A stretch of 64,000 bases of DNA from UBA4416 sp040386075 (GTDB lineage Bacteria; Bacteroidota; Bacteroidia; B-17B0; Aurantibacillaceae). The stretch covers positions 26,478 through 90,477 of the forward strand of contig JAZKGE010000045.1 in NCBI GenBank assembly GCA_040386075.1. Direction: 5' to 3'. The notes under the pieces are model-generated. The model made no database searches. It was not told the DNA's origin and was given only the letters and a program-made list of their open reading frames with translations. The first letter of the stretch is position 1, and the number at the start of each line of letters is the position of its first letter. Below, one piece after another: positions 52,301 to 60,766 of this stretch. The translations under genes and the position numbers were made by a program.

Positions 52301-53612
52301 AAATACAACCTAGTGTTGTAGTAGTTGATACGGAATAGGTTGTGGTAACAGTTGGACTAACCGATACACTATAGCCACTTTGAGTTGATAATGTAGACGT
52401 TATAGGTACAGAGGACCAGGTATAACTCGTTCCAGCGTTAGGAGGTGTTACACTGATTGTTGAAAGTGTATGGCAAGGAGCTGTTGTAACTGAAAAGTTG
52501 AATATTTCATGGATGGATACATCATCTATATAATAATAATTTACTGCAGGATCAAAATAGTGTTGGCTGCAAGTTCCGCCAAATGGAGTGCTACTGCCTA
52601 TACCGCCATTTATAGCGCCTATCACTAAATCGGTTTCCGTTCCAGTTGCGGTGTAATTGTATGAAAAATTTGTCCAACCGGTTTTACTGACACCACTTGT
52701 ATTAATAGGGATGGTTGAACCATGGGAGCCAAATAACGTGTTGCTACTTGAAGGAGAATAATTGTTGGCAAAGGCAAATCCAACATTGGCAGGATTATAT
52801 GGGCTCGTTTCTGCTAAAGAAAGATAAAAAGAAACGTTATAGGTTTTTCCGAATTGCAACGTTGTTCTAAGTTTAGTGGATAATGCTTCATACCAGCCAT
52901 TAAGTACCATAAAGCCGGCGTATGCATTTTGGCCGGCTACTCTTACCGGTTCACAACCAAAAGCATTCGTTGGAATAGATACAGGCATTGACGCAGAAGT
53001 TGTATAAAGATCAGGTGTTGATGCGTTGGCACTAATCCAACCACAAGAGTTATTAGTATAAATTCCGGAAAACCCAGTGGGAGTTCCATTTATTTGTTCA
53101 AAATTGCCATTGCATAAATAATCGCAATCCGGCACTGCAGGACAAGTAGCAGTACATGCCGCCGCCGCCGCTTGCGCTGATGTAAATTCAATTAGATAGC
53201 TGCCGGTATTTCCACACCCACCGCAATAACCGCTTAAATTAAATGCTAAACCCAACTTATAGTACTGTGTTGTATCTAAATCTAAAAATCTTAAATTAAG
53301 AGTAGTATCGTTCTCTCTAAAAATTTCGTATTTATTACTATAATCGCTACACGTACCATATACAACGTTTTCTAAATACCGTTTATTTCCCAGAGATGTA
53401 AAAAATCTAAAGGTCGCTATTTTATTGGGCGCCTTAAATGAGTACCATATAGTATCATAACTGGTATTTTGCCAACCTGTGTTCGCACCTGGACTAATTG
53501 TTAAACTCAAAGCACTGGCACAGGTTGCCCCTGTTTGTGCAATACTCGTTTTTGTTATCACTCCTCCTATTAATAAAAGCAGTGCATAGACCCATGTTTT
53601 GATTTTTTTCAT
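46311..53612 (-). CDS. Giant secreted repeat / beta-helix protein, T9SS type A
   Basis: 2433 residues from the ATG at 53612. An upstream in-frame ATG at 53708 would add 32 residues before the real signal peptide (TWVYALLLLIGGVITKTSIA). The N-terminal part has a CUB-like or carbohydrate-binding jelly-roll look (CNGNFEQINGTPTGFSGIYT). About a dozen Ig/PKD-like repeats fill about 400-1470 (GATSYTWS, YTVTG). A right-handed beta-helix region (NNTIQNVYGGIRAYNVKGG) spans about 1475-2150. The C-terminal T9SS type A signal is LYPNPNKGIMTMEYDL ... GKIAKTDKIIIIK. Probably another surface or matrix adhesin. Confidence 0.88.
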   Translation of the reverse strand: MKKIKTWVYALLLLIGGVITKTSIAQTGATCASALSLTISPGANTGWQNTSYDTIWYSFKAPNKIATFRFFTSLGNKRYLENVVYGTCSDYSNKYEIFRENDTTLNLRFLDLDTTQYYKLGLAFNLSGYCGGCGNTGSYLIEFTSAQAAAAACTATCPAVPDCDYLCNGNFEQINGTPTGFSGIYTNNSCGWISANASTPDLYTTSASMPVSIPTNAFGCEPVRVAGQNAYAGFMVLNGWYEALSTKLRTTLQFGKTYNVSFYLSLAETSPYNPANVGFAFANNYSPSSSNTLFGSHGSTIPINTSGVSKTGWTNFSYNYTATGTETDLVIGAINGGIGSSTPFGGTCSQHYFDPAVNYYYIDDVSIHEIFNFSVTTAPCHTLSTISVTPPNAGTSYTWSSVPITSTLSTQSGYSVSVSPTVTTTYSVSTTTTLGCILSNTVNVQSSPVSLIASSYTFCPGSPLTTTITASGLNTYTWSPNPTISGSLNSPTITVSPTTTTTYTVFGNITGCPNTYSATVTITDLSPSIGINTSSLVCVGAIITVTTTPTYSLTYLDFQSGSYISAPNPYTYSSVGNYTIDVGSEDPVSGCTSYSFFPVTVVSSGTNPTLTITPSMTICAGTTKTLTVSGANSYTWSTGSNSTSITVTPTVTTTYTVTGSTSCGTSTAAVTVSVIPVPSLTLTASPTVICNGNSSVLSATGALTYTWSTSANTSSITVSPTVTTTYTITGASACGTKTAAVTVSVNPTPTITITGTTNICSGNSTTLTAGGASTYTWLPGSSSSNPLTVSPTTNTTYTVTGTNSYGCISTKTITVNVTSSPIITSIPSSNSVCPGSSATLTATGGTSYTWSPGSTLNTTSGSSVIATPTANTIYTVSASTASCGIKTSTVLVSIIPNPTVTANSAVICHGTSTVLTASGATSYTWQPGNVYTSSISVTPTVATVYTVTGVNSCGATSTQTVKVSFFKGVTVTANASPTLICAGSSTTLTASGVGSFVYIQPGSLPSGSVVSPSITTTYTAVGTNTTTGCITSAVITVSVNPFTGLTVTPSTICAGQSSTIAASGASSYTWSTGANTSSIVVSPSVTTIYSLSATGASCTANTTVTLTVNPNPTLTVTASPSVICSGNSSTLTVSGASSYSWSPVSSSSNSLVVTPSVTTIYTVTGTNAAGCSSTRTISISVSPTPTISIAATKTVICTGQTPTLTASGATSYSWSTGATTASVAVTPTAVVTIYTVTGTTGGCSAIKTIVIVKLNTPTLTVVASPTAICSGSSSTLTVTGASTYSWQPISTIGSSTVVSPTVTTIYTVTGSNPGCSTTKTISVNVTTTPTIVAVANPSAYCSGVSPTITASGATNYTWSTGATTSTIAVTPTVATTYTVTGYNGSCYGNTVSINIGVGTTPTITATANPTSMCVGNPATLTATGATSYSWSSGATTAVTTVTPGAVSIYTVTGTTGACSSTATVQIILSGQYCCQTASFTVGTTTTSSINYSNNSNGAGAVIDMQGTVTFTANSTMSNYVIRMAPQTTIFISPSVTVTFSNCTLYSCTELWNGIWIPDVSGDAGNLNVVNSSIEDMYLGIIMFGNSTAGYPTSANGIVTITNSKLNKNYLSVHLNTFPKYNNGSPNYGLSVTGSTISSVYSATSPLSTLKPSSVYTYAYNNITNVSIPYTNFPRGFAGIFLYDLTEAPVIVGDKTGTGGTNRFENLDNGIFVENAYLKAYNNHFINLKGSAKQYASAFPPTSGPPGPDEIGVGITAANTTTTGILYSMIIGDGSSAPSGGNPFPAGNKFENCYKGVKADNYKELVRLKGNVFTTTLTSVTPLMNPTSPLYSYIQGQSGIWLTNTQVKAEVINNYLLNHNTGIYSSHKIDPSYLASAYVKIEDNLVEAPGTTGYTKQAIQVEQIASTTNLNTGMLTVKNNTIQNVYGGIRAYNVKGGLQINANPLINLDAAKLYGITGSVTQPANYARTAIYVMSCTDAIVANNPYITSNGTIPANYSTVKGIWMNQSSGTTGEVSCNVMNNMGRCLQFSQTSLNKVAKNVMYGTYQGFVLSINGQIGSQGSSSLTNDNEWYGFTGGSAPYAETYTEATSNANTNSILFVKPGNPYQPTQNYSSSGFPYVTGSGIQVQSSGVSGETCLALRPVNNSNFTKMDKRTSSNYQTSDVVLYEALACDTTFYEVYPDETQYLNKQLMYGLLNTQSIDSKQILQNFYSTIQKRTYNDFNTVTTSISNGDYMTAKNINNTITAVNIIEAHQKRVNELLLKYMTYSPKTLIIPSLTVPVFSKSINVFDDSELIDLRAIANSCSDQYGSVVTQARVLLTNVSNRVIDFEDNCIPVYNQRKVIQPVNSVSSGVKTLLYPNPNKGIMTMEYDLGIDTKGELRIFNVNGQVISSYNLTQAVGKIEINEANLVNGVYYYSVILNGKIAKTDKIIIIK

Positions 53613-53966
53613 AATGATAGTTTTGATAAAACTTCTATTGGTACTTAGATTTAAATTCTTGTTTTTACCGAACAATAATAGACAGAAAACTAATACAACA
53701 AAAATCATGTACGCTATAAACGCAAGTTATCAAAGACTTACAAACAGAAAATGTTGATAAAACAGATGTAAGATTTTTTGAAAAAGTGACATTTTAAAAT
53801 TAAGAATTGAGGAAAATCAGCCAACTAATTTTTTTGTCCCTTCAAAAAACCGCTTCGATTTTGCTAAAAATTTGTAAGATTTTTCGGGTACTTTTTTATT
53901 ATTAACAGAGTAGAGGAAACCCTAAACTTGACATTTCAAAAAAAAATAATTAAGAGAAGCCGGTTT
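53613..53966. other. 354-bp non-coding stretch between giant gene and TPR gene
   Basis: AT-rich DNA with no convincing ORF or hairpin. It must hold the promoter of the giant minus-strand gene. The best -7-like string I see on that strand (TAGTTTTC) has one mismatch, so I do not call it. Confidence 0.5.
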
Positions 53967-54749
53967 TTACTTCCATTTCTGTAGCAGTAAAACAGTCTTT
54001 GTTTTAAAATCAAGATCTTCGAGGTAATTATCTTTTCTTATATCCAGCTTTAAGAGATTCTGGTAATATACCTTAGCCATTTCCTTTTCTTTATTTTCCA
54101 TCAATGCCTCAGCATAAAAAAAATTATTAGGAATATCATTCGGAAAATATTTTAAGGCTTTTTGTAATAATTGTTTTGATCTTTTAACGCTTGGCCATGA
54201 AAATACAATTCCTAAATTTGGTACGCGGTAATTTAAAACGCCCAGCACTTTCCAACCCGCACCGTTGTTGTGCAGTGAATCAATGGCAATCAACTTCTCG
54301 GAATTGGTTCTCATTTTATTTACAACACCATCGTTAATGCTTTTTATAACACCCGAAATTTCACCCAGCAAACCAACACTTACAATGTATTCAAAACAAA
54401 TAGGTCCATTGTTGGGATATTTATCTTTAAGCAACTTGCCTATCTTAATGGCGCTTTCTAGAATTGGTTTTTTGCAGTCTTCATTCGAGCAAACAAAACG
54501 TGCTTTAAAGTTGAGGCTTAGTAAATAGTAGAGTCCTGCTTTTTCATGTTGGCCCGGAACCAGCATTTCTTTTTCTAAAATGCCAATGGCTTCTTCAATG
54601 ATCTCGGGTTTTGGAGACATACCCGTTGCGCCTTCAGCTCTTTTATTAAAGAGATCGATCGCTTTTTGTAAATTGATGGAGTTTTGAGATAAGCTAATTT
54701 TACTCAGCAAAAGTGTTAATGTAATGAGTATGATCTTACATGTTTTCAT
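53967..54749 (-). CDS. TPR-like exported protein (TatT-like)
   Basis: 260 residues with signal peptide (ILITLTLLLSKISLS). The mature part is helical with tetratricopeptide-like pairs (EEAIGILEKEMLVPGQHEKA; ALKYFPNDIPNNFFYAEALM) in the style of TatT/DctP-associated periplasmic proteins. No TRAP transporter is adjacent. Its ATG lies 14 nt inside the 3' end of the Rieske gene, so the two are translationally coupled. Confidence 0.7.
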   Translation of the reverse strand: MKTCKIILITLTLLLSKISLSQNSINLQKAIDLFNKRAEGATGMSPKPEIIEEAIGILEKEMLVPGQHEKAGLYYLLSLNFKARFVCSNEDCKKPILESAIKIGKLLKDKYPNNGPICFEYIVSVGLLGEISGVIKSINDGVVNKMRTNSEKLIAIDSLHNNGAGWKVLGVLNYRVPNLGIVFSWPSVKRSKQLLQKALKYFPNDIPNNFFYAEALMENKEKEMAKVYYQNLLKLDIRKDNYLEDLDFKTKTVLLLQKWK

Positions 54750-55746
54750 TCACGCCTTCATAAAATTGTTTGGCCCATTTTCTGTACTTAATAATTGGTC
54801 CGTCACCCATTGCCAGGGCAGGGTTTTCAATAAAGGTCTTATGCTGCCACACATCAAAGTCCTGGCTCACATCATGTGCATAACCTTTGAAGGCCTGTTT
54901 TAAAACTATTTTATTGACTAAAGTTTTTGGTACAATTGCTAAAAACGGGTTTAGTTTAGATGGCTTCTCTATTTTTTTAACCGACATGCCGATCTTTAAA
55001 TTTATTTTTCCATCGGCCGTTGGTGTGGGAAAAACATATTGCCTGGTATACAAACCCATTTCTGGTAGCGTAACTTCTACAAACGAATATCCCAAACCAT
55101 GCACGTGAATATCAATTTGAGCTTTAATACCTGCATTGTTTAAAATGCCACCTTCGCGGTTAAAACCGTAAGAGGCATTCATGTATGGTCCGTCGGCACT
55201 TAATTCTTTCAGGTCATGCACATTACTGTATTTATGTACTACCGAAAAATGGCCAACATCAACACTGTTCTCGGTTGTTTCCTGCGGATGACTGTTGAGG
55301 TCAAAATCAGTGGTCATAACCTCGCTCCAATTGGTATTATCCGTTTCAGGAATGTGCCAGCCTGGTTCAAGGTTATTAATGTCGTGCCACACGATCACAA
55401 AACCATTTACTTCTTTGTGCGTATATGTTTTTAAAATAGCTTTTGGCGGAGGTGTTGTGTTGTAACCTGTTTCGGTGCAGGTTCCTTTTGTATCGAAACA
55501 AAAATAATGAAAGGGGCAACGGATTGTTTCACCTACCACATCGCCGCCATGCCCAAAGTGCGCGCCCATGTGTGGACAGTAAGCATCTACAACGCCGAGT
55601 TTACCGCTTTTGGTGCGAAATAAAATAATGTCTTTTCCTGTAAATTTTTTGGTTTGAAGAGTGCCGTTCTTTATCTCATCACTTTTGGCTAACACATACC
55701 AGCCTGTGGGATAAGGATATAGTTTTTTTGAGGTTGTTGAGCTCAT
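54736..55746 (-). CDS. Rieske non-heme iron oxygenase (KshA/Neverland-like)
   Basis: 336 residues. The Rieske motif CPHMG...C-P-F-H uses C57, H59, C77 and H80. The mononuclear iron site is in NSVDVGHFSVVH: N160, D163, H166 and H171. The single-component catalytic subunit without an adjacent reductase resembles cholesterol 7-desaturases (DAF-36/Neverland) and KshA. A sterol or other hydrophobic substrate is possible, but not proven. The start lies 1 nt after the CorC-type gene's stop codon. Confidence 0.85.
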   Translation of the reverse strand: MSSTTSKKLYPYPTGWYVLAKSDEIKNGTLQTKKFTGKDIILFRTKSGKLGVVDAYCPHMGAHFGHGGDVVGETIRCPFHYFCFDTKGTCTETGYNTTPPPKAILKTYTHKEVNGFVIVWHDINNLEPGWHIPETDNTNWSEVMTTDFDLNSHPQETTENSVDVGHFSVVHKYSNVHDLKELSADGPYMNASYGFNREGGILNNAGIKAQIDIHVHGLGYSFVEVTLPEMGLYTRQYVFPTPTADGKINLKIGMSVKKIEKPSKLNPFLAIVPKTLVNKIVLKQAFKGYAHDVSQDFDVWQHKTFIENPALAMGDGPIIKYRKWAKQFYEGVNENM

Positions 55747-55747
55747 A

Positions 55748-57049
55748 TTACTCCACTTTATCAGTTTCTAATACTCTTAATCTTACCGACTCTACTGTTT
55801 GTTTTTTACGTTGTAATATCGTGATCTCATAACCACCGTATTGTCTTTTTTCATTCACGCCGGGTATGCGTCCCCATAAAAAATTGATCAGGCCCGAGAT
55901 GGTTTCGTATTTTTGATTTTCAGGAATAGCCATTGGTAAAGATTCGTTTACATCACCAATGCTGCTGTGTGCATTTACGATGAATTCGGTTTCACTTTTT
56001 TTCTCAACCGTTGGTTTTTCTTCATCATGTTCATCCTGTATCTCGCCAACCAATTCTTCAATAATGTCTTCCATGGTAACAATGCCGGCTGTTGCTCCAA
56101 ACTCATTGGTAACAATGGCTATCTGCATGTGTAATTTCTGAAAATCACGTAACAAATCATTGATCTTCATCGACTCCGGAACAAAATGTGCCGGGCGCAT
56201 AATGTCTTTGATGGTACGGAATTTTTTAGAGATCAATTCTTTGAACAGATCTTTGGCATAAATAACGCCAATGATATTATCAATATCACCTAAATAAATA
56301 GGGTAACGTGAGAAACCTTCGTCTGATATTTTCTGTACGATACCGTCTCTGTCAAGTGCTTCCACATCTATAGCCGTTACACGATTTTGAGGAACCATGA
56401 TCTGTTTTACCAAACGGTCGTCAAAATCAAATACATTTTGTATAAGCTCATTCTCACTTGGTTTAATAGCGCCACCTTCTTCACTTTCTGTAAGTATCAA
56501 TCTCAATTCTTCTTCAGTGTGTACATCTTCTTCACCTACTTTTTTGATACCAACAATTCTTAAGATCAGATTAGATGATTTATTTAGCAACCAGATAAAA
56601 GGGCTAAAAACAAAATAGAAAATGCGTATCGGCCAGGAAACAAAAAGAATCGTAGCCATGGAATATTTGATACCTATCATTTTTGGGATCTGTTCACCAA
56701 TGGTTACATGAAAAAATGTAAGCATGGTTAAGGCAATAGGCAAAGAAATACTATGAACAGTTATGGAACTGATCGATGATCCGGCAAAGCACCTGATAAC
56801 TATGTGTGAGATCACTTCTTCGCCAACGGCACCCAGCGCTAAAGATGCTAAAGTAATACCCAGCTGTGTAGCTGAAAGATAGGCATCTAATTTCTCCAAT
56901 AAAGTTTTGGCAAGCTTGGCCCTGGTACTTCCTTTTTGAATTTTAATATCTAATTGGGAAGATCTTACTTTAACTAAGGCAAATTCTGCCGCTACAAAGA
57001 AACCATTTAATGCAACCAATAAAAAAGTAAGAAATAAATCTGCTAACAT
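55748..57049 (-). CDS. CNNM/CorC-type membrane transporter (hemolysin C family)
   Basis: 433 residues: an N-terminal DUF21/CNNM domain with about four membrane helices (LFLTFLLVALNGFFVAAEFA onward), a CBS-domain pair about 200-330 (IMVPQNRVTAIDV), and a C-terminal CorC_HlyC domain (EFIVNAHSSIGDVNESLP). Family members move Mg2+ or Co2+. First gene of the run with the Rieske and TPR genes, with gaps of 1 nt and a 14-nt overlap. Confidence 0.9.
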   Translation of the reverse strand: MLADLFLTFLLVALNGFFVAAEFALVKVRSSQLDIKIQKGSTRAKLAKTLLEKLDAYLSATQLGITLASLALGAVGEEVISHIVIRCFAGSSISSITVHSISLPIALTMLTFFHVTIGEQIPKMIGIKYSMATILFVSWPIRIFYFVFSPFIWLLNKSSNLILRIVGIKKVGEEDVHTEEELRLILTESEEGGAIKPSENELIQNVFDFDDRLVKQIMVPQNRVTAIDVEALDRDGIVQKISDEGFSRYPIYLGDIDNIIGVIYAKDLFKELISKKFRTIKDIMRPAHFVPESMKINDLLRDFQKLHMQIAIVTNEFGATAGIVTMEDIIEELVGEIQDEHDEEKPTVEKKSETEFIVNAHSSIGDVNESLPMAIPENQKYETISGLINFLWGRIPGVNEKRQYGGYEITILQRKKQTVESVRLRVLETDKVE

Positions 57050-57069
57050 ATATACTATAAATCCTTATA

Positions 57070-57077
57070 CAAATATA
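57070..57077 (-). promoter_or_regulatory. -7 element before corC-type gene
   Basis: TATATTTG on the minus strand, 20 nt before the ATG. No TTTG is found at the correct -33 spacing. Confidence 0.5.
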
Positions 57078-57119
57078 GCAATAAGAATTGAAGAATTTAA
57101 AACCATAATTGCTGCTTTA

Positions 57120-57470
57120 TTATCTCAGTTTGCTAGCCAATTCGGCTTCTTTTTGAGAAATAGCTTGTTTTAGAAGCTCTATTTCTTCCATTAATTTCTG
57201 TGGGCTTACTTCTTCGCCATCGTTCCAGAGTTTATTAATGAAGTAAGGCTTTTCGGTATAGTTGATCTTTATGCTTTGATCTCTGAAAAAACTGTATAAT
57301 GGAACTTTTAAGTTTTTCGAAATATCTTCCAGGTATCTTAATTCAAGCGTTTTGTTCTTTAAACCATCTTCCAGCTGTTCTTCCGACAAATTCAAATAAT
57401 CAGCCAGCTGACCAAACGTATAGTTTTCTTTAATTAAAATCTCTTCAATTTTCTCCCTTAACGAATTCAT
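57120..57470 (-). CDS. HTH (XRE-like) protein with C-terminal coiled coil
   Basis: 116 residues. A Cro/C1-type helix-turn-helix is seen at about 17-56 (TFGQLADYLNLSEEQLEDGL ... YLEDISKNLKVPLYSF). A C-terminal helix (EEIELLKQAISQKEAELASK) is likely a coiled coil for dimerisation. It is probably a small regulator. It lies 120 nt after the rodA-end region and is transcribed in the same direction as its neighbours, with no evident target. Confidence 0.7.
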   Translation of the reverse strand: MNSLREKIEEILIKENYTFGQLADYLNLSEEQLEDGLKNKTLELRYLEDISKNLKVPLYSFFRDQSIKINYTEKPYFINKLWNDGEEVSPQKLMEEIELLKQAISQKEAELASKLR

Positions 57471-57590
57471 ACAGATGTAAAATTTGATAGGACTAAGTTA
57501 CAAAAATTAGTAATATATAGATCATAAAATATAGTTAGGATCCATTATAAAGTAATTTCGGATAATATGCAGGATCTGTGGTAAAAAAAA

Positions 57591-58892
57591 TTACCTTAAG
57601 ATCACCAGACGGTTTGCATCCAGTTTTATGAAAATAAATAGCAGGATAGTAAAGGACCATAAAGAAGTTCCTCCGTAACTGAAGAATGGAAGAGGAATAC
57701 CGATAACCGGCATTAATCCTATGGTCATTCCTATATTTACCGCTACGTGAAAAAATAGCGCCGCAGCTACGCCGTACCCATATATCCGGCTAAAAGGTGA
57801 GCGTTGCCGTTCGGCCATAAAAATAACACGGATTATTAAAAACAATTCGAGAATGATCACGATACTGCTTCCCAGGAAGCCCCATTCTTCGCCCACGGTA
57901 CAAAAAATAAAATCAGTCTCCTGTTCGGGTACAAAATCATATTTGGTTTGAGTACCCTTTAAATAACCTTTTCCAAAAAAACCGCCTGAACCAATTGCAA
58001 TTTTAGATTGCTTAACATTGTAGCCAATACCTTTTGGATCAATTTTTTTTCCTAATAAAATATCGATCCTGTCTCTTTGATGAGGTTCCAGTTTATTATA
58101 AATATAATTGGTACCCATTACAACACCACCGGCAGCAGCAAAAACAATGGAGATTATAATCAGATTTTTACGTGAACGCTTTACAAACAAAAACGCTAAA
58201 GCAGAGATAATGGCTAATATGATAATTAATGTTTGAGATTCAATGACTAATGAGAGAACGAATAGTAAAACCGATAATAAGCCAAAGATCAGAAAATTGA
58301 CTGATAAACCTTCCCGGTATAACGTAATAATAAAAGCAATAAATACGATAGCCAAACCTGTTTCGTCCTGTAGTACTTTAATAACCAGTAATGGTAAACC
58401 TAAGATTACTACGGCAATAATGGTATTCTTATAGTTTTTAAACAGGTCGGATAATCTGTTCCTTCTTGAACTTTCTACTTCAATATTTACGTTACTTAAG
58501 TATTTTGCAAGGGCTAAATTCGTCGCAAATTTCATGAACTCTGCGGGTTGTATCCCAAATGACCCAAATCCGAACCAGGATTTACTTCCTTTAATTTCTC
58601 TTCCAATATACGGAACGGCAATACAGGCTGCCAGTAAAATGGCATAAAAAAAATAGGCGAACACCGTATAAAACCCGGCATCAATTATTAAAATGAAAGC
58701 TGCAATAAAAAAAGAAGTACCTATCCAAACTAATTGCATGCCATATCGTTGAGATGTATCAAAAATGTTTTGGTGCTCTTCGTTATATACAGCAGCATAA
58801 ATATTGAGCCAACCCATAAATACCAGGAGTGCATAAGTAAGGACAGTGATCTTGTCGATACCAAAGAATAATTTATTTTCGTCTTGTCTCAA
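57591..58892 (-). CDS. rodA: Rod shape-determining SEDS glycosyltransferase RodA
   Basis: 433 residues with about ten membrane helices. SEDS signatures are visible: KSWFGFGSFGIQPAEFMKFA, VLQDETGLAIVF, the KQSKIAIGSGGFFGKGYLKG stretch and PFFSYGGTSLWSF near the end. It polymerises lipid II for lateral wall growth with PBP2. Its ATG overlaps the mrdA stop by 4 nt (ATGA), so it is coupled to its partner. Confidence 0.95.
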   Translation of the reverse strand: MRQDENKLFFGIDKITVLTYALLVFMGWLNIYAAVYNEEHQNIFDTSQRYGMQLVWIGTSFFIAAFILIIDAGFYTVFAYFFYAILLAACIAVPYIGREIKGSKSWFGFGSFGIQPAEFMKFATNLALAKYLSNVNIEVESSRRNRLSDLFKNYKNTIIAVVILGLPLLVIKVLQDETGLAIVFIAFIITLYREGLSVNFLIFGLLSVLLFVLSLVIESQTLIIILAIISALAFLFVKRSRKNLIIISIVFAAAGGVVMGTNYIYNKLEPHQRDRIDILLGKKIDPKGIGYNVKQSKIAIGSGGFFGKGYLKGTQTKYDFVPEQETDFIFCTVGEEWGFLGSSIVIILELFLIIRVIFMAERQRSPFSRIYGYGVAAALFFHVAVNIGMTIGLMPVIGIPLPFFSYGGTSLWSFTILLFIFIKLDANRLVILR

Positions 58893-60766
58893 TTTGTTTT
58901 TTTCTTCTTAGTACTTCTTCTTCCGAGTAAATTTTTTCCACCGATCAGATCGGCTTCCATCATCCGTTTTTCCATATCAGGACGCGTCACTTTTCCGGTT
59001 AAATATTTTTCTATCATTAAACTAACAATGGGTGCGCTCCAGGTTCCACCAAATCCTGCGTTCTCAATAAAACATACCATGGCAATTTTTGGTTTATCGC
59101 GTGGGGCAAAAGCCAAAAACACAGCATGGTCATCTCCGTGAGGATTTTCAGCCGTTCCGGTTTTGCCGCAGGCTACTATACCAGGTATCTTTGAAGCGGT
59201 TGCTGTTCCTGCATCAAAACATTTTTGCATACCGTCATGCACAACTTCATAATATTGATCTTCCTGCACATAGGTCAAGTGTTTTTCCTTAAATTTTTTA
59301 TCTAATGCTTTTTCCATCCCCACACCTTTGATGCAATGCGGTGTATAATAAAATCCTTTGTTGGCAACAATGGCAACTACATTAGCCATTTGAAAGGGAA
59401 CTAACAATAATTCTGCCTGTCCTATACCTAATGATACAACCGTATTGCTGCGCCAGTGATTTTTACCAAATACTTTATCATAATATTCAACTGAGGGCAC
59501 ATTTCCAGGTTTATCAAATGGTAAGTCTGTTCCTAGTTTTGTTCCCGGCCCAAATGAACGAACCGCATCCCGCCAGTGGTTGTAGCCATCCGTAAAGTTT
59601 GGAAAATTTCTTTGATCAACGATCTTGCAAAATACATAACTATAATAGGAGTTGCAGGAAGTAGCTATTGAACCCGGAAGATCAGTAGATGGGTGAGGGT
59701 GACATTTTGGATGCCCGCCCATTGGAGGATACCCGCCATGGCATGGAAAAACAGTTGAACGATCGATCAAACCATCTTTTTGTGCTATTAAGGCGTCAAT
59801 CAATTTAAAAGTAGAACCGGGAGGATACATAGCAGTTAGTGCCCTGTTGAATAATGGAAGATTTATAGAGTCATAAAACAACTTTGTAAAATTCCGTGAA
59901 CGTTCTTTTCCTCCAACCAATAAATTAGGATCATAACCCGGAGCTGAGATCAGGCATAAAATCTCACCGGTTGACGGTTCAATAGCTACAACAGCACCAC
60001 GTTTACCTTTTAATAATTTTTCACCGTATTCCTGCAACTCTACGTCAATGCTACAAAACAATGGTTTACCAGCTATTGCCGCTGTATCATATAGCCCGTT
60101 CATGTAACGGCCTTTTGTTTTGTTATGTACGTCAACCATAACGATCTGTTTTCCTTTTTTTCCTCTTAGCTCTGTTTCGTATCCACGTTCTATTCCACTG
60201 GCACCTATATAATCACCTTCAATATAGTATGGATCCTTTTCAGCTTTCTCTTTAGTCACCTCATTAACATAACCCAATAAATGTGCGGCAACAGGGCGGG
60301 GGTATTTCCTTACGGTTCTCGACTGTACATCAAATCCTTTGAAACGGTATAACTTTTCCTGTAGGGCTGCATACACTTTGTTTGATAATTGTTTTTCGAA
60401 GATACTTTCTTTACGTGGTGAATTTGGCGCCTGGCAGGCCTTTTTCATTTTTTTTAAAAATTCTGCTTTGGTAATTTCCAAAACCTCGCATAGCGCAATC
60501 GTGTCACAATCTTTAACTAGTTTTGGTGTTACCAGTAAATCATATGATAACACATTTTGCACCAGTAATTTCCCATTACGGTCGTAGATATAGCCTCTTA
60601 ATGGATATTCTGTTCTGTTTCTGAATGCGTTATTCCGGGCATCCAGTTTATATTGATCATCAACGATCTGTATGTAAAATAAACGGCATATATAAACGAT
60701 AGCTACCACGACCATAAAACCACTGATGATAAATTTTCTATCGGATAAATGTGAGTTGTTGATCAT
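58889..60766 (-). CDS. mrdA: Penicillin-binding protein 2
   Basis: 625 residues: one N-terminal membrane anchor (FIISGFMVVVAIVYICRLFY), the PBP dimerisation domain with RNRTEYPLRGYIYDRNG, and a transpeptidase domain with SxxK in PPGSTFKL, SxN in ATSCNSY and KTG in CGKTGTAENP. It makes cross-links in the elongasome together with RodA. Start overlaps the mreD stop by 1 nt (TAATG). Confidence 0.95.
   Translation of the reverse strand: MINNSHLSDRKFIISGFMVVVAIVYICRLFYIQIVDDQYKLDARNNAFRNRTEYPLRGYIYDRNGKLLVQNVLSYDLLVTPKLVKDCDTIALCEVLEITKAEFLKKMKKACQAPNSPRKESIFEKQLSNKVYAALQEKLYRFKGFDVQSRTVRKYPRPVAAHLLGYVNEVTKEKAEKDPYYIEGDYIGASGIERGYETELRGKKGKQIVMVDVHNKTKGRYMNGLYDTAAIAGKPLFCSIDVELQEYGEKLLKGKRGAVVAIEPSTGEILCLISAPGYDPNLLVGGKERSRNFTKLFYDSINLPLFNRALTAMYPPGSTFKLIDALIAQKDGLIDRSTVFPCHGGYPPMGGHPKCHPHPSTDLPGSIATSCNSYYSYVFCKIVDQRNFPNFTDGYNHWRDAVRSFGPGTKLGTDLPFDKPGNVPSVEYYDKVFGKNHWRSNTVVSLGIGQAELLLVPFQMANVVAIVANKGFYYTPHCIKGVGMEKALDKKFKEKHLTYVQEDQYYEVVHDGMQKCFDAGTATASKIPGIVACGKTGTAENPHGDDHAVFLAFAPRDKPKIAMVCFIENAGFGGTWSAPIVSLMIEKYLTGKVTRPDMEKRMMEADLIGGKNLLGRRSTKKKKTN

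Noticed and set aside
36006..53612. Many antisense ORFs and repeat arrays that resemble a CRISPR-like periodicity
   Set aside because: The periodicity is protein-coding (about 76-residue repeats in frame) without constant spacers; the antisense ORFs are shadows.
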